Below, piece by piece: positions 1 to 10,779 of a stretch of 64,000 nucleotides of DNA (the stretch's first letter is position 1; every line of letters starts with the position of its first letter). Both the position numbers and the translations under genes were made by a program. The DNA lies in contig OX371223.1 in NCBI GenBank assembly GCA_947310385.1, positions 339,096,492 to 339,160,491 of the forward strand, in the 5' to 3' direction. The notes beneath the pieces were generated by a model. That model saw nothing but the letters and a program-made list of their open reading frames with translations. It had not been told where the DNA came from and made no database searches. This DNA is from Nephrotoma appendiculata. Lineage: Eukaryota; Arthropoda; Insecta; Diptera; Tipulidae.

Positions 1-13
1 GTTAAAGAGGAAA

Positions 14-263
14 ATGGTTGAACCAACGCAATCGCTTGGTGAAATTGATTTAAAAAATTCGACGGCATCCGAGCTGGCGGATGCCGATCTGGCATCGGCC
101 ACAATGAACGGTGATCTGTTAATGCAATGTTCGGATGGTGGGCCATCGAGTTTATTGGGCGCTGGCCCACCAAGCCCCTTAACCGGTTGTTATCTAATGA
201 TTGTTATTGGTGAACCACATTCGGATGAGCATAAGGATATCATCTTGCAGAAATTACTAAAAG
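14..263 (+). CDS. futsch: First coding exon of a Futsch/MAP1-family microtubule-associated protein (partial)
   Basis: This exon encodes 83 complete residues plus one base of the next codon. Residues 1-57 are a low-conservation acidic and Ser/Gly/Pro-rich leader. Residues 59-84 (CYLMIVIGEPHSDEHKDIIL and on to LLKG) match, from family knowledge, the opening of the conserved N-terminal MAP1 domain: Futsch in flies, MAP1A/B in vertebrates. That family binds and stabilises microtubules in neurons. The ATG sits in a good context (AAA ATGG) and no earlier in-frame ATG is visible in the 13 bases available. The exon ends at a consensus donor, AAG|GTAAAT, in phase 1, splitting a glycine codon as expected for the LLK-G junction. 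Reading on into the intron gives a stop at once. Everything downstream is missing, so this is only the N-terminal tip of a very large protein. Identification rests on about 26 residues. Confidence 0.72.
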
Positions 264-984
264 GTAAATAATTTATTTTACTATTACATAATATTGTAGT
301 TTTACCGTACATGTGTACTAGACATTGAAATAATTTTTCCGGTTCAGTTAACAGTTTTTTTTTGTGTTCAAGGTTTTTGTGATAAAAGAAATTTGGTTTA
401 TATTTTTTTGAAAGTATTTTATGAAAGATATGCAATTATTGGGGGTATTGTTCCGAATATAAATAGTTTTCGATAGTTTTTAGGGGTTTTACCACAATTG
501 AGATACTGCGGATGAAAGTTTAACAATAGTGAGCAGAGCTTTCAGTTTTCTTTTGATAAAATTTTTCTTTTGAAATTTTGGAGTCTTGCAACATTTTGGG
601 TTACCAAATTAAATTAATTGAATGCATAACCGGCGAAACAAATCCATGACAGTTTTGAGGAAGGCAATGAGGTGAAAAACATAATTTGTTCATTTTCAAA
701 ATTTTTTTCGGTCAAAGGTTAAAAGATAAAAGTTTTCTGCTTCAAAGTATTTTTCGAATATTTTCTTTATTCTGTTTCAAGTGATGCAATGATATCATTA
801 AAGAAATGGGATCAATTCGATTTTCTTAATACATAAAAAATACTCTAATCGTGATTTGAATTTTTTGTCGACTAAATGTAACTGTATACGGTCGAGAGAC
901 ACAAACTAGCTAATGGCGAATTCCAGATTATGTAGATATTTTTTTCAGTCGGTCAGCACACGATTTTGGCAAAACAGGATTACT
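264..984. other. Intron, nothing recognised
   Basis: AT-rich sequence directly after the donor. I see no transposon motif, tRNA-like sequence or long inverted repeat. Intronic regulatory elements near the first exon would be plausible here, but no specific site can be supported. Confidence 0.4.
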
Positions 985-1162
985 GCGTTTAGATAGATAC
1001 TCGATCGGCGCGTTTAGATAGATACTCGATAAATTTTCTGTGCAAAAAAAAACATTTTTTGAAAAACGTAATTTGAAATTCAAATTTCCTTGATAAAATT
1101 GATTGAATAGCCAATTTTGGCTAGCAAATTGCTTGGTTGGTAGCCGATCGATTATCTACCCC
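985..1162. mobile_element. MITE family A, internally reduced copy with duplicated end
   Basis: The right part (about 1085-1162) matches the right arm of the complete copy at 7211-7496, sharing TTGATAAAATTGATTGA and the GCAAATTGCTTG region, and ends in TCTACCCC. At the left end a 21-base string, GCGTTTAGATAGATACTCGAT, occurs twice, at 985-1005 and 1010-1030. This resembles the family's terminal GATATTCGATTGG and appears to be a tandemly duplicated terminus. No coding capacity. Confidence 0.5.
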
Positions 1163-1530
1163 AATATAACTATGAAATGTATAATGCAGAGCGCAAATGT
1201 TATGTCGAAGGAAGTTTGGCGAAACTTAATAATCGCGTTTGCGGTGTGTCACTAATATTTGAAGATCGCGATCGCATAGATTTAAATCGAAATCGTGATC
1301 AGTGACTATCGCGACAATTTGTGTGGCTGTTAAATGTGATTTTTAAATAGTTCACGTTGCAATTTTCCTATTATTTCAATTATTTTGAACTGGAACTGTA
1401 ACTTGTTTTGCTGCCAATTATATCGTTACTAATACAAGCGTCCACTAAACAGAGCGTCCACTAACCAGTGCTAGCCAAAATAATCTAAATCAAAATAATC
1501 TTGCGGCAGTGGTGTAAAGGTGAAAAATAG
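1163..1530. other. Intron, nothing recognised
   Basis: AT-rich with a few GATCGCGATCGC-type palindromic stretches near 1265-1310 (GATCGCGATCGCATAG and a nearby TCGTGATC). No ORF or repeat copy recognised. Confidence 0.3.
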
Positions 1531-2117
1531 TGTTACGAATTCGGGCGTACTCGTTTTTGCAAATAAAAAACTCAGCAATTCAAATTGCAAACTTTATTTT
1601 CCAACATCTTTAATTTCTACAACAATTCGCTTATTTCACTCGTTTACTGCTCACTAGTTCACTTTTACTCTTCACTACTTTTTCACACTGATACCAAATT
1701 GCTCGCGCGTATATACTTGTCAATCGCTGTTCGTGATTATTATTTTTATTGCATCTGGCGTGTGTATTAGAACTATAAATTACTTTCATGTAGTTGTGTT
1801 CGCAAACATTATACGTCATCAATTATCCCTCTATCTTGATGATTGACGCCGTTTTTAATTCCAGTACTTTCCATGATAATTATCGCCGCCATCTACTATT
1901 GCTTTCGTTATCTCCCAAAATCTAGATCTCAATCAACGTTGGAACAATAGTTGATCTAACAACATCGATGATGTTAATAAATAATCATCGCATCAATAAA
2001 ATTACGAACTCTGACAAGATTAGAACTCGCGTACCTTTAATTGATAACATTTGGTGGTGTACACCTTAACCACTCGGCCGCCAAGTGAAATACTTGAGTA
2101 GAGTAGAATTCGTAAAA
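1531..2117. mobile_element. Possible solo LTR (weak)
   Basis: The stretch starts TGTTACGAATTCG and ends CGAATTC-type sequence: TTACGAATTC at 1533-1542 has its exact inverse complement GAATTCGTAA at 2106-2115. TGTTACGA...TCGTAA termini are common in Ty3-like insect LTRs. The size of about 585 bp is reasonable. The final CA dinucleotide of a perfect LTR is missing, no target duplication is clear and there is no partner LTR, so a chance 10-bp inverted repeat is possible. Confidence 0.28.
2011..2084 (-). repeat. tRNA-derived SINE head / tRNA-like pseudogene (Leu/Ser type)
   Basis: On the minus strand this reads GGCGGCCGAGTGGTTAAGG, a good class-II tRNA A-box region. About 45 nt later comes GCGAGTTCTAATC, a degenerate B box. 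The part between cannot fold a normal anticodon arm, so a working tRNA is unlikely. A SINE promoter or a decayed tRNA copy fits better. Confidence 0.5.
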
Positions 2118-4077
2118 ATAATCTGAAATAATGCGGTAGTCCTTAAACATTTCATCGTTTTGGTACAAACTTTAATTTAGTAAATTGAAACGAAATTTAA
2201 TTTTAAAAACAGCATTTTGGAAATATATCTACACAATTTTATACGGCAGTGGGTACATGTCATTACAAGTTAGTTCGGAAAAATACCATATAGTATCGTA
2301 CTGAAGTTAGAGTTACTATTGGTTTTGCTCAGTAAAAGTAAAAAACATTTCAACTGAAATATGAAACTATAGTAGGAAGGGCATAAAGAATCTCTGATTG
2401 GGTTCAAGTTCGGGAGCGAGTATAATGATATTTATTTCAAATGTCATGTACATAGCTTAAACCTGAAAATTTCTAAACTGGAGATTAAGTTTGTTGGTGA
2501 GAGAAAATATTTTGTAGCGTAAACAGCGTATAATTGTTCTTATGGGGGCTGAGGACCGGTGTGACGAACTTAACAAAATTTGTTATTTTAAAATTTACGC
2601 GAATGTGCATTCAATATTTTAAAAGTGTAGTTCAACAAAAAGTTGAACAGAATTGATTGTAAATTGTATTAAAATAGTTAAAAGAAACCTCATTCATTTT
2701 TAGGCGACAAATTTTTAACGCTCTTTTAAAGAATGAATCATATTTATTAGTCCGTTAAAACCTTCGGCCTACGTTTTAGTGCGCAACTCACAAGATTAAG
2801 GACGTTGTCGACAGTAATTGGTAGTGCAGTGTTGTGAATTGAAAATTGCTTTACTTGAGCGCCATTTCCAACAAAATCGCTACTTTTGTCCATGATTCAA
2901 AAAATTCGGTCGATAATCTTTCACTACAATATTCGACCGAACTTCCAATTGTTAAGTTGTTTGCGTTTAACAATTCGCCGTTGGGCAGATCAAGTTGTTT
3001 CTCTGCAAAGCAGAAACGGAAATTTTTGAAGCGGTAATAAAATTAGTAAATGACGTAAACCAATGTAAAACAATTTAGTTCGGCAATGTCATGATTTGGC
3101 CCTCGAGAACCTTAAAATGGTTGAGAAGTAAATTTTAATACAGCAACTTCACCCCCATAATGATGCTAGAAAGCAATAAGCACAATATGCGACATAATTC
3201 AATCAAATGAGAAAACCGGGAACAAGATTGCAGAAGGTTCGTCGCCTTATAAAGATGTGCAATTCTTGACTGGAATTATATTTCTCTGCACTATTGAAAC
3301 ATAAACCCAGTTAGTGATGATTTCGACAATATCCGACTGGTTCGGCTGTTTGTCATAATCCTAAATTAAAACATATGGAAAGTAACGAACGGATATATTG
3401 CACGGAAAAGACAGACACAAGCTAGTCGGTTCAGTGATTCATCAAAATAATTTTATGTTTCTTCTGATTACAAATCTGTTATATTTAAAATTAAACAACT
3501 GGTGAAATACACATCACTTGGTAATTATTGAATTTATTTCGGTAACGAACTTTTCGAAGCTTAATGAGAGTTCCGACTATATTTCGATTTCGTCACAGCT
3601 GATCAAAATATAATTATAATTTACGTTGATTGTGTCAGCGTTGGAACAATATAACTACAACTACAAGAAGCATCAATTCAAATGTTCTTCGATTTACATA
3701 AAATGAGCAGTTAATGTCACAGAATAACACAAATATCACAGTTGGAACTATAATCCCAAAAATTAGGACATTCGGAGAAATCATTCGGAGCATTCATATT
3801 ATCTAGATAGATATGTAGGTCGGAACAAAGAATAGTAAACTTAAATTATAAAAGATGTAGTGAAAGTAGATTTCACATGCAATTGTTGGTCTAATTTAAT
3901 CTCGTATCCTAGAAAAACAGCGACTTTATTCATTATCACAAAATATGCGCCCTCGACATAGCAGTGCACCAGTATATATATGTCTCGCCCTTTGAAGACT
4001 GCATTGAATTTATCTTCGTTAAGCATTTCATGCAAATTTCGACCTCTCTAAAAGTTTTTGCTCTTCTAAAGTACCAG
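2118..4077. other. Intron, nothing recognised
   Basis: About 2 kb of AT-rich sequence. Short open frames occur at 2846-3037 (+) and 3841-4035 (-), but their translations are low-complexity and match no family I know. No inverted-repeat pair or tRNA-like box was found. Confidence 0.35.
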
Positions 4078-4910
4078 GTGTGTAAATAAGAAATCTGAAT
4101 TTACCAATAAATAGCGCCACCTGTCAATACACCTTTCAACAAACCACGTTATCGGCGTTATTATTTTCTTTTGATATCTGTCAACAACATCCAACGACTC
4201 CAATCACATCGAATGCTTGTAAATCATATAAGGCTATGAGTGGTTCAATAAATTTAAAGTTAGTGATTTCACGTGAGAAACGAAGAACGTGGAAGACCAC
4301 CAAAAAAGTTTGAATACAGTGAATTGCAAGCATTGTTGGATGAGGATGACGCTCAAATGCAAATACAACTCGCAGATCAATTGAATGTGTCACGAGAAGC
4401 CATCTCCAAACGTTTAAAGGCCATGGAAAAGAACCAAAAGCTGGGAAAATGGGTTCTGCATAAACTGATACAAAAGAAAGTCATTTTCCATCGAATTATG
4501 ACTGGCGATTAAAAATGAATCTATTTTGAGAATTTGCAAAGTACAAATTGCCTTGGGTTGATCGAGGACAAACATCGACATCTACTGCAAGACCAAATCG
4601 CTTCGGATATATTTGGTGGAATCACATGAGTGTGATTTATTTTGAGCTATTAAAACCTGGTGAAAGCGTAAATACTGAATGCTATTAACAGCCAATGTTT
4701 AATTTGAATCAAGATTTGCGTGAAAAAACGACCAGACTTTGTTAAAAGGCAACACAAAGTGCTTTTGCTTCAAGATAATGCACCATCACACAAAGCAACT
4801 TGGAAGCACTTAATTGGGAGCACTTATAATTGGGAAATACAATCACATGCGGGTTACTCGCCAGACTTGGCTCCGTTCGATTATCATTTATTTGGATCAG
4901 AGTTTTAAAG
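4078..4910 (+). pseudogene. Decayed mariner transposon copy 1
   Basis: Mariner transposases cut and paste DNA at TA sites using three aspartates. The open piece at 4273-4512 carries the HTH region (RGRPPKKFEY, then VSREAISKRLKAM) and reaches MTGD, the first catalytic Asp. A second piece at 4720-4908 has LLQDNAPSHKAT (second Asp) and YSPDLAPFDYHLF (third Asp, D34D-type spacing). Between them the frame is broken by several stops. The 5' end near 4078 reads AGGTGTGTAAATAAGAAA, close to AGGTGTGTAAGTAGAAA at the second mariner (40,391), so it is probably the terminal inverted repeat. The coding region starts late, with the usual N-terminal ~60 residues not clearly present. No 3' inverted repeat was found. 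Confidence 0.85.
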
Positions 4911-6404
4911 CATTTTGCATTTTATGTAAATTACAATTTTTTTTACAATAGTTCTAAACGTTTTTTACATTGAAATGCCGTGTAACAGTAAACATGAAAC
5001 AGTAAAAAACAATTGAGTGAATAAGATTTCCCATTGAAACCTTGTTAATTCACAGCCCATTAGTTAGGCGATTTAATCTTTATAACGAAACCTCGTGGAA
5101 ATCTCTATAGGATCGGTCCCGAAAAAATAACAAACTGCAAAACTGTTCCAACACAAAAAAAAAATTGAGTGAACTGGCATTTAACAATTTTAATGCGATT
5201 TACAATCGTTTCTGTTCAAATATTTGTTGAATTATACTATTAAAATATTGAATGCACGCACTCTAAAATAACACATTTAAACTTTAAAATAACGATGGGT
5301 TGGAGTCTTTTAACTGGATTGTTTCTTTGAATGTGAATAACCCAACCAGAAAAAACCTAATTGCTACGAAACCGTGAAGAATTATTCTACTCAGATTACT
5401 CCGTGTTAACGATGAGGTTTACAGTAGAGTAAAATGTTCAGATGAACTTATTTTAGTAATTCTATGCTGTGAAATAAACTCGGCCCGTTGGTAGAAACAG
5501 CTCGAATTTTTTCCTCCAACACAATTTGCAAGTAAGTGGCTAATCCTTAAATTTGATGTTTTTACATTTCATAATTACAAAATCCTATTAGACATAGCAA
5601 AATTATTTAATAAATTAATCAGCGGTTTACACGCGAATATTTTGCTGATGTAATCCAGTAACAATTGCAGTTTGTCCAGGATTCGTATGAAATTTATCGA
5701 TTTTTGTAGTGTCATTTTTTTGTTGTTACTGCTTAAAACACAACTCTCTAATGCTATACCTGAAATTATTATGCTCGATAATATTAAATTCCATTTTTTT
5801 CTAAGCCGCTTTTAAATTGGATTAAAAAAATTCGTTGTTTCTTTATAATTGAAGATTAAGATATTGATAAATGATCCAACTGAAAATAGAAGTCCTTTAC
5901 CGCACGTGCGTTTCCACGTCAAGAGAAAAGAAAATCTTTAGACGTTCAATCTCTAGGAAATATGATTTTCACTTATCGGGTTTATAATACAAATATCGTG
6001 GTTCGAGGCTGTTTCAATATTTATTTATATTGAATTATATGGAAAAATACATAATAAAATAAATCCGCTTTGGATTTGAAAATTAATAATTTAATAAAAC
6101 CACTGGAGGACATAAAATTGCCTTAATCTACTTTTAAAAATATCTTACGCTAAGTAAAAATCACCTTCATTGACACCTTTATTTTAAATGATATCGACAA
6201 CCACGATATATACAGTCGTCTGCGAAATAGCAGTAGTGAATGAATAATTTACGAACTATTTCGAAATTAACACGTTCGCGGACAGTAGCCAAAATTGAAT
6301 GGCTCAAAAAAACACACAAACTTTTTTTGTAAATGCATAAGCTTTTAACATCCATAAAACAAAATATGAAAGGCCTTATAACATTAAACCATTTACGGCC
6401 AAAA
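4911..6404. other. Intron, nothing recognised
   Basis: About 1.5 kb of AT-rich sequence. Two short A/T-run-rich segments, no element termini and no recognisable translation in either strand. Confidence 0.3.
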
Positions 6405-6575
6405 AATGGCACGACGCCAAATGCCGTCTTGTCCCTGTAATAATTTTTTTTGATGAACCAGGACAATGACGTGAAATGCCGTGAAGTGGAAACCAAGTGG
6501 AAAAATTTGGACGGTATATCCCGTCTTGTCCCTATACATAGAGACGGCATATGCCGACTTGTCCAAGAACGTGTT
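6405..6575. repeat. Cluster of CCGNCTTGTCC repeats
   Basis: The motif ATGCCGTCTTGTCC and close variants (ATCCCGTCTTGTCC, ATGCCGACTTGTCC) occur three times within 170 bp, with an inverted relative (GGACAATGACG, GCCGTGAAGTGG) between them. The last copy, GACGGCATATGCCG, is palindromic. It looks like the subterminal repeats of a DNA transposon whose body I cannot identify. An open frame runs through it on the minus strand (6179-6550) but its translation matches nothing I know. Confidence 0.4.
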
Positions 6576-6589
6576 AAGATATGTATAAG

Positions 6590-6850
6590 CCTTCACAAAT
6601 TCTCAATTTGATTGTGGTTGGGTGATTGGACGGACTCCATAAAATAAATTTTATTCCGCAGAAACCATCCCTTCGCTTTTTTAGAGGTATGTTTCGAGTC
6701 GTTGCTTTGTTACAAATTACGTGGCATTTTATATTTTGCATAAGGTAACATAACGGTTTCGAGTATTTCCACGTATTTATCCGCATTCATATTTACTTTA
6801 ATGCAATATATCGGACCAACTCCAACCCATGAAAAACAAGCTCCACACTC
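6590..6850 (-). pseudogene. Tc1-like transposase C-terminal fragment
   Basis: The minus-strand translation has ADKYVEILETVMLPYAKY, then SNDSKHTSKKA, then a degenerate SPNHNQIENL. This is the order of the Tc1 family core: the DNDPKHTSK block with the second catalytic residue, followed by SPDLNPIENLW. It is broken by a stop and a frameshift, and the N-terminal DNA-binding part is absent. It is a dead relic. Confidence 0.75.
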
Positions 6851-7210
6851 TTCGTATTTCTGTTTTTCTTATACTTAACAGCATTTGATATAACCCCATA
6901 TCTCCTGGATAAATTTAAAGGTTTTCTTTTTTGCTTGATTTTTTAATAAGATTTCTCCAAATCGGTATTCTTGCTTAACTTTATTAAATAAACGAGTTAC
7001 TGGCACACAATTATGTAATATAAAATAATTTTATAACATTATTCAAGACACTACCATTTTTCGAACAGCAAAATTTGAACTGACAATCGAAAATAAGGAG
7101 AATCCCACAGTTAATTGATGAGCATATCGATAATAGCATTTGGTTTATGTTCAGTGGACATTAAAAAATCCCTATTGATAGATGTCAGTCAAATCATGAA
7201 GAAGATATTA
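6851..7210. other. Intron, nothing recognised
   Basis: AT-rich, with no recognisable coding or repeat structure. Confidence 0.3.
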
Positions 7211-7496
7211 GGGTAGATATTCGATTGGTTAGCAAGCCAGCAATTTTGTAGCCGAAATTCTGACTACTCAATCAATTTTACCAAAGAAATTTTAATTTCA
7301 AAATACATTTTACAATAAAATTTGCGACTTCAAAAATTAAACAGCAAATGTTTGTGTTGTTCTAATGTAGAATCGCAAAAAAAAAGCTTATTGAAAATAT
7401 AATTTGGAATTTAAATTTCGTTGGTAAAATTGATTGAGTGCCAGGATTTCGGCTACAAAATTGCTGGCTTGCTAACCAATCGAGTATCGTAAACCC
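7211..7496. mobile_element. MITE family A, complete palindromic copy
   Basis: A 286-bp non-coding element with terminal inverted repeats of about 80 bp. The left arm starts GGGTAGATATTCGATTGG and runs through GCAAGCCAGCAATTTTGTAG. The right arm is its near-exact inverse complement, ending CCAATCGAGTATCGTAAACCC. Two other copies lie at 985-1162 and 54,777-55,650, the latter in the opposite orientation. No coding capacity, so it would need a transposase in trans. No clear target duplication was found. Confidence 0.75.
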
Positions 7497-7587
7497 AAAG
7501 TTATAGTATTCGAACACACAAAATATAAGTACAGACTACTATTATTTCGCATACCAAAGCAACTTGGCAACTGTAGAAAATAGACCC

Positions 7588-7714
7588 GAATTGCTGAAAA
7601 GTGCATTTATTTTTAATCTCCTACCATTTCTAATCGACGCATCGGATGTACTTACCGGTGCGTCGATTAGAAATAGTAGAAGATTACCAATAAATGCACT
7701 TTTCGGCAATTCGC
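7588..7714. repeat. Large hairpin, 58-bp arms
   Basis: The left arm 7588-7645 (from GAATTGCTGAAAAGTGCATT to CGACGCATCGG) and right arm 7657-7714 (from CCGGTGCGTCGATTAGA to GGCAATTC) are inverse complements with only a handful of mismatches. The spacer is about 11 bp. The structure makes mirror-image short ORFs on both strands, which are artefacts. It is either a tiny MITE or a local inverted duplication. Confidence 0.7.
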
Positions 7715-7724
7715 TTCTAGTTAA

Positions 7725-8070
7725 ATATGGTGGTGGTCGATATATATTTACGTGTATGGTCATAAACTCATCCGTCTTTCCAGGTCAGTAGTGTATAAAC
7801 TCTTTTTGGATTTTTCCATAACTTTTGATATGTTCCTCGTCGAATGAACACCACACATTTACAGCATATTTCAGCTGGGATCGAACATGAGCACAATGCA
7901 CGGGTCTTACTATTAAATTCGATGTTAATTTTCGACGGCTATCGTTTTCCTATAGCAAGCGTAGAAACAAAAGAGAAAAGAATAGTAAAAATTTCATACA
8001 TTTTTCTTTTTCTTCTTTTGTGTGAAATGAGAGCCCTCGCAAATGAATGTTGAATTCAATAATTGGACCC
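7725..8070. other. Intron, nothing recognised
   Basis: AT-rich; one short + strand ORF (7844-8053) without a family match. A weak acceptor-donor juxtaposition, TTTCCAG|GTCAGT, lies near 7780. Confidence 0.3.
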
Positions 8071-8074
8071 CAGG

Positions 8075-8555
8075 ATTTTAATTATCTAACCCTGCTTTTC
8101 GGATATATGATAGAGATTTGCACTTTTCAATGTTGAAACTCAGAGAATTAAACTCGCAGATCGCTAGGTTGTCAATGTCTTCCTGTAGTTTATTGGCATT
8201 GTCGACCGATTTAATGGCTTCGTAGCAGGATTTTGGAATGCTATATTACTTCAGTAATACCATTAATGAAGATTGTGAAAATCCATGGGCCAACATGAGA
8301 TCCTTGTGGTGAAACGGAGGTTGCTTGCATTGTAATCGATCTTTTATCTCCTTTTTCAATATATATCAATATATTGGATGCGATTACTCTAATAACTTAG
8401 GTATAGCAGATAAAGATTTAATACCTCTGTAGCAAGGATCATAATTTCTAGATCCAGTTTTGAAAATAGGCATCACTCTAGTTATTTTCCACTTTTGTGG
8501 AAAACTTGACAATTTTACTGACTGATTTAACAAAATATTTTGAGGAATTGCCAAG
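8075..8555 (-). pseudogene. Non-LTR retrotransposon reverse-transcriptase fragment
   Basis: On the minus strand, pieces in shifted frames read like a non-LTR RT: a WKITRVMPIFKTGSRN-type segment, RGIKSLSAIPKLLE, VSPQGSHVGPWIFTIFING (the fingers/palm PQG motif) and a later EDIDNLAICEFNSLSFNIEK-type thumb segment. Several stops and frameshifts make it non-functional. The AT-rich end at 8556 is occupied by a SINE. An endonuclease-like fragment of the same orientation lies beyond at 9,400-9,760, so both may be one element split by later insertions. Confidence 0.65.
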
Positions 8556-8825
8556 GTTTTTTTTATTATTATTGTTAACTACGCGACCTACTGTACCCTG
8601 CTCTTCCACGGTTTTGCTTTTTACGTTCTTACTTTACGCCTCCCGGCCAACTCGATGACGTACGGCTATAGGATCGATTTAAGATTAACTAACGGCCTTC
8701 ACCGACAAGGGTCGAAGAAGTGTTACATTTCACCACTGATCGTAATCTGTTGATGAAATTTCACTTTGCATCCTGCCCCTATCGGGATTCGAGGCTAGCA
8801 CCTCCCGATATTTTTTACTACCCGC
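8556..8825 (-). repeat. tRNA-derived SINE
   Basis: On the minus strand a B-box-like GCCTCGAATCCCGATAGG lies near the 5' end. The element closes with an AATAATAATAAAAAAAA tail, the typical 3' end of a SINE. It is less AT-rich than its surroundings. No clear A box was found and target duplications are not obvious. It sits between the RT fragment and MITE B1. Confidence 0.5.
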
Positions 8826-8827
8826 CT

Positions 8828-9325
8828 ACTGTGGCACTATTCTGGTTTTCCCTGGGAATTGGAACTTAGGAAAAATATTTGCATTTTTGTCTAAATTATG
8901 TTTTTCTGGCCTACTATTGGAATTAGCTTGGTGTAAATATTTTCGAAACAAAATTGATTGGAAAACATTTGTTCCACAAAATTTTCATAGGGGAAAATAA
9001 TTCCCAATATATTTTTGTTTCAAAAATATTTACACGCAACTAATTCCTACAGTAGGCCTGAAAAATATAATTTAAACAAAAATGCTATGAAAATATTTTT
9101 CCTAATTCCCTATTCCCAGGGAAAACCAGAATAGTGAGACTGGGAATAAGTTTTCATACATAAATTGGCAGGGAAAATTATTCCCAATAAATTTTGTGTA
9201 CAAAAAAATTAACACTAACTTTTTACCTTAGTATGCCAGATTTTTTGTTTAATAAAAATTACATATAAATTCTTTCTCCAATTCCCTAATCCCAGAGAAT
9301 TACCAATAAAGTGCCACAGGCCGCA
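8828..9325. mobile_element. MITE family B, copy 1
   Basis: The termini are CTGTGGCACTATTCTGG on the left and an inverse-complementary GTGCCACAG on the right. Inside lies a second, more perfect inverted pair: CACTATTCTGGTTTTCCCTG at the left matches CCAGAATAGTG near 9150. The structure thus looks like one palindromic unit plus an extra half unit. Related copies are at 47,633 and 54,959. No ORF. The CAGTGGC-like ends suggest a hAT-type non-autonomous element, but this is a guess. Confidence 0.65.
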
Positions 9326-10775
9326 TCCTCCTTGGAATGCCACCATTTGTGGTCGCGTTTGGTTTCAGTTCCACATAGGATTCAAAATTTTTGCTTCACA
9401 CAGAAATTTTCTGTTTACTATCCTGGGATCATAACTTGAGGTTTTGTCTTTCTTGATAATTTTGACATCTATTATTCACGACAAGATGGTTTCCAATATT
9501 ATTTCTAAGGCTTTGTGATGAATTTCATTAATAACGAAAAGTGTTGGTGATTTTTTTGTTTTTATTAAAAGTGTTTCAGTAGTAAAAATTAGGTTCATGT
9601 TTCGGTCTCATCCATTTTTTGAACCGTTTTTGACTCGTTATCCGACTTCACGTTTACAGGCCTAATCTCGTTCGTTTCTTTATTGTAAGTCCAACAAAAA
9701 TTTGAGAGATTGAAATCCCCAGCTGAAGAGACTGAAATCCCGGCCGCGTTGATAATTTCCTATTGTAACAAAATTATGCAATTAAGCAGCCTTCGAAGAC
9801 ATTTTATTTACATTTTAAAAGTAAAATGTCTATTTCTGTCTTTTGTAGATGTGAAAAAGTTGTGGTGTCATGATTACAATCTGGATTTGTGGCTCTATTG
9901 GTCCTAGCTTTAAAATTTACTACTGGAATAAGTTCTGAATAACTCCTTTTTTGGCCCTAATAAAATTCCTTGATAAACAGTCCTGTTGACCACAGAGTAA
10001 AGTTGATGGTGCTTTGAAAACATGATGATTGATTTTATATTTTTATCGTATCCCCTTATGAAACCATTTAGAACTACTTATGAAGCACATCTTACAAATT
10101 TCGAGAACGAAGGACTTGCTTATTCTTTTTTTACCCCGAGGCGAGATATTTAGTATACTCCAAAAAATCTTGTGTTCGTAGATAATTAAAAAGCATTGTA
10201 GCGCCCCGAATTTAGTTTTATCTTCGTGGTATGACAATTGTTCGACCGAATTTACCGAAATCAGGAAATGGGACAAAAATAAAAATTTTCGATCTTTAAT
10301 AAAATGATTTTGTGAGATAGGTTGTCGAACACTTTACTAAAGTCGGTAGCAATACATTAACGTCATTTCTTTATCCGTAACATTTTAAGTAAATGGAAGA
10401 ATTTGTTTAAATTACTGGTACTAGGAAGAACAATTTTCTAGCAGCCATATGTTGACTACGAGGAAGTAACTGGTTGCAGTGAAAGCATATAAAATAAAAC
10501 ATTTATTAATTCGTGAGATCATGAAACTTCGATTTAATACTGAGACGATTTAGCATATAACCAAACCAATTCCGTTGCACATGTTAAAACATGGAAAATT
10601 TTTATTTATTTAGATAGGCGCCTAAATTGTAAACACAGATGAAGCACTTACAATCAAGTGTTGCTCCTAATTAAATTAGATCGGTTCCCGAGCACTTGGA
10701 AAATAATGATTTGGTTAAAAACTGTCCAAAATTGTAATAATTCTATTAAACGAAGATCAGCTTTGGTCTTGGTCG
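9326..10775 (-). pseudogene. Possible non-LTR endonuclease fragment and otherwise unassigned intron
   Basis: On the minus strand between about 9760 and 9400 the translation includes GDFNLSNFCW followed by ETNEIRPVNVKS. This resembles the catalytic GDFN block of an apurinic-type endonuclease from a non-LTR retrotransposon. It lies upstream, in the minus orientation, of the RT fragment at 8,075-8,555, the right order for one old element. The remainder (9,760-10,775) includes a 77-residue minus ORF at 10,043-10,276 with no match I recognise. The EN call rests on a short motif. Confidence 0.35.
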
Positions 10776-10779
10776 GCAC

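Noticed and set aside
2011..2084. Functional tRNA-Leu or tRNA-Ser gene
   Set aside because: Boxes A and B are recognisable but the acceptor and anticodon arms do not pair.
7770..7790. TTTCCAG|GTCAGT, considered as a second ratchet site
   Set aside because: The donor half GTCAGT is a poor match, the pyrimidine tract is short and no branchpoint-like motif is clear.
7542..7791. Two mirror-image ORFs on opposite strands with similar proteins
   Set aside because: Both are products of the 58-bp hairpin at 7,588-7,714, not genes.
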